A stretch of DNA of 33,137 bases from an uncultured Devosia sp. (GTDB lineage Bacteria > Pseudomonadota > Alphaproteobacteria > Rhizobiales > Devosiaceae): contig NZ_CAMLHM010000046.1 of the NCBI RefSeq assembly GCF_946479885.1, forward strand, positions 1 through 33,137. Reading direction: 5' to 3'. Shown piece by piece: positions 32,798 to 33,137 of this stretch. Every line of letters starts with the position of its first letter. Within the stretch, counting starts at the first letter, position 1. The notes under the pieces were generated by a model that was not told the origin of the DNA, searched no databases, and saw only the letters and a list, made by a program, of their open reading frames with translations. A program made the position numbers and the translations under genes.

Positions 32798-33137
32798 ATG
32801 ACCGATAGCGAAAATCCCGTCCCCGAAGAATACGGCGCCGACAGCATCAAGGTGCTCAAGGGGCTCGATGCGGTGCGCAAGCGCCCGGGCATGTATATCG
32901 GCGACACGGATGATGGCTCGGGCCTGCATCACATGGTCTATGAGGTGGTCGACAACGCCATCGACGAGGCGCTGGCCGGCCATGCCGATCTGGTGACGGT
33001 GACCCTCAATGCCGATGGTTCGGTGACGGTCATCGACAATGGCCGCGGCATTCCGACGGGCATCCACAAGGAAGAGGGCATTTCGGCGGCCGAGGTCATC
33101 ATGACCCAGCTCCATGCCGGCGGTAAGTTCGACCAGA
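32798..33137 (+). CDS. gyrB: DNA gyrase subunit B, N-terminal part
   Basis: ATPase subunit of gyrase. 113 codons are present before the window ends. [20 protein letters not shown] and [20 protein letters not shown] are the GyrB start, and the ATP-binding [13 protein letters not shown] follows. Parologous ParE shares these, but the spacing and the dnaN-recF neighbourhood favour gyrB. ATG 32798 is the natural start; the gene is cut by the window edge. Confidence 0.92.
   Translation, partial: MTDSENPVPEEYGADSIKVLKGLDAVRKRPGMYIGDTDDGSGLHHMVYEVVDNAIDEALAGHADLVTVTLNADGSVTVIDNGRGIPTGIHKEEGISAAEVIMTQLHAGGKFDQ

Overview
The window looks like a chromosomal stretch of a high-GC alphaproteobacterium of the Hyphomicrobiales (Rhizobiales), most likely Devosiaceae. 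This is inferred from protein sequence style and gene neighbourhoods: ftsK beside a LolA-like gene; an Irr-type Fur regulator divergent from fabA-fabB; mutM/ubiE-ubiB-dut; rpsT next to dnaA; and dnaN-recF-gyrB. No database search was possible. No rRNA, tRNA, CRISPR array, insertion sequence or phage gene was seen. The first ~120 bases are homopolymer-rich and are probably a contig-end artefact.

Layout, left to right. (1) 279-5867: ftsK, a small exported protein, a LolA-like protein, uppP and a glutathione S-transferase-like protein, i.e. cell division and envelope. (2) 5874-9604: a BrnT toxin/CopG-type antitoxin pair behind a perfect 16-bp palindrome, overlapping queG, which continues into an epimerase-like gene and a GNAT gene. 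Next comes a perfect FNR/FixK-type box in front of a small cysteine-cluster protein (DUF6455-like). (3) 9621-12202: an alpha/beta hydrolase divergent from infC (apparently AUU-initiated), then a compositionally foreign single gene. That gene encodes a nucleoside-deoxyribosyltransferase/TIR-like protein and is the best candidate in the window for an undescribed defence or signalling function. (4) 12203-16760: an NADP-binding gene divergent from a LysR regulator, then a tightly packed minus-strand operon: arylamine N-acetyltransferase, YdeI-like, DUF1697, ribokinase. (5) 16863-20387: an unknown protein, a second toxin-antitoxin pair (BrnT plus classical BrnA) behind a second dyad, irr, fabA and fabB. 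(6) 20548-25841: mutM on the plus strand divergent from ubiE-ubiB-dut-DUF2259-ThiF/MoeB-like on the minus strand. (7) 26029-33137: rpsT, a 917-base gene-free stretch with four GANTC sites upstream of dnaA, dnaA, an SDR gene on the opposite strand, dnaN, recF and the start of gyrB.

Two families of intergenic palindromic repeats punctuate the window. One is a CTCTCC/GGAGAG hairpin family seen singly or as paired composites (near 163, 4231, 13845, 20394, 28807 and 31274). The other is an exactly 85-base element present twice (25879 and 32562). Replication genes (dnaA, dnaN, recF, gyrB), the chromosome-partition motor (ftsK) and housekeeping genes form the core. The two toxin-antitoxin pairs and the TIR-like gene are the accessory insertions.
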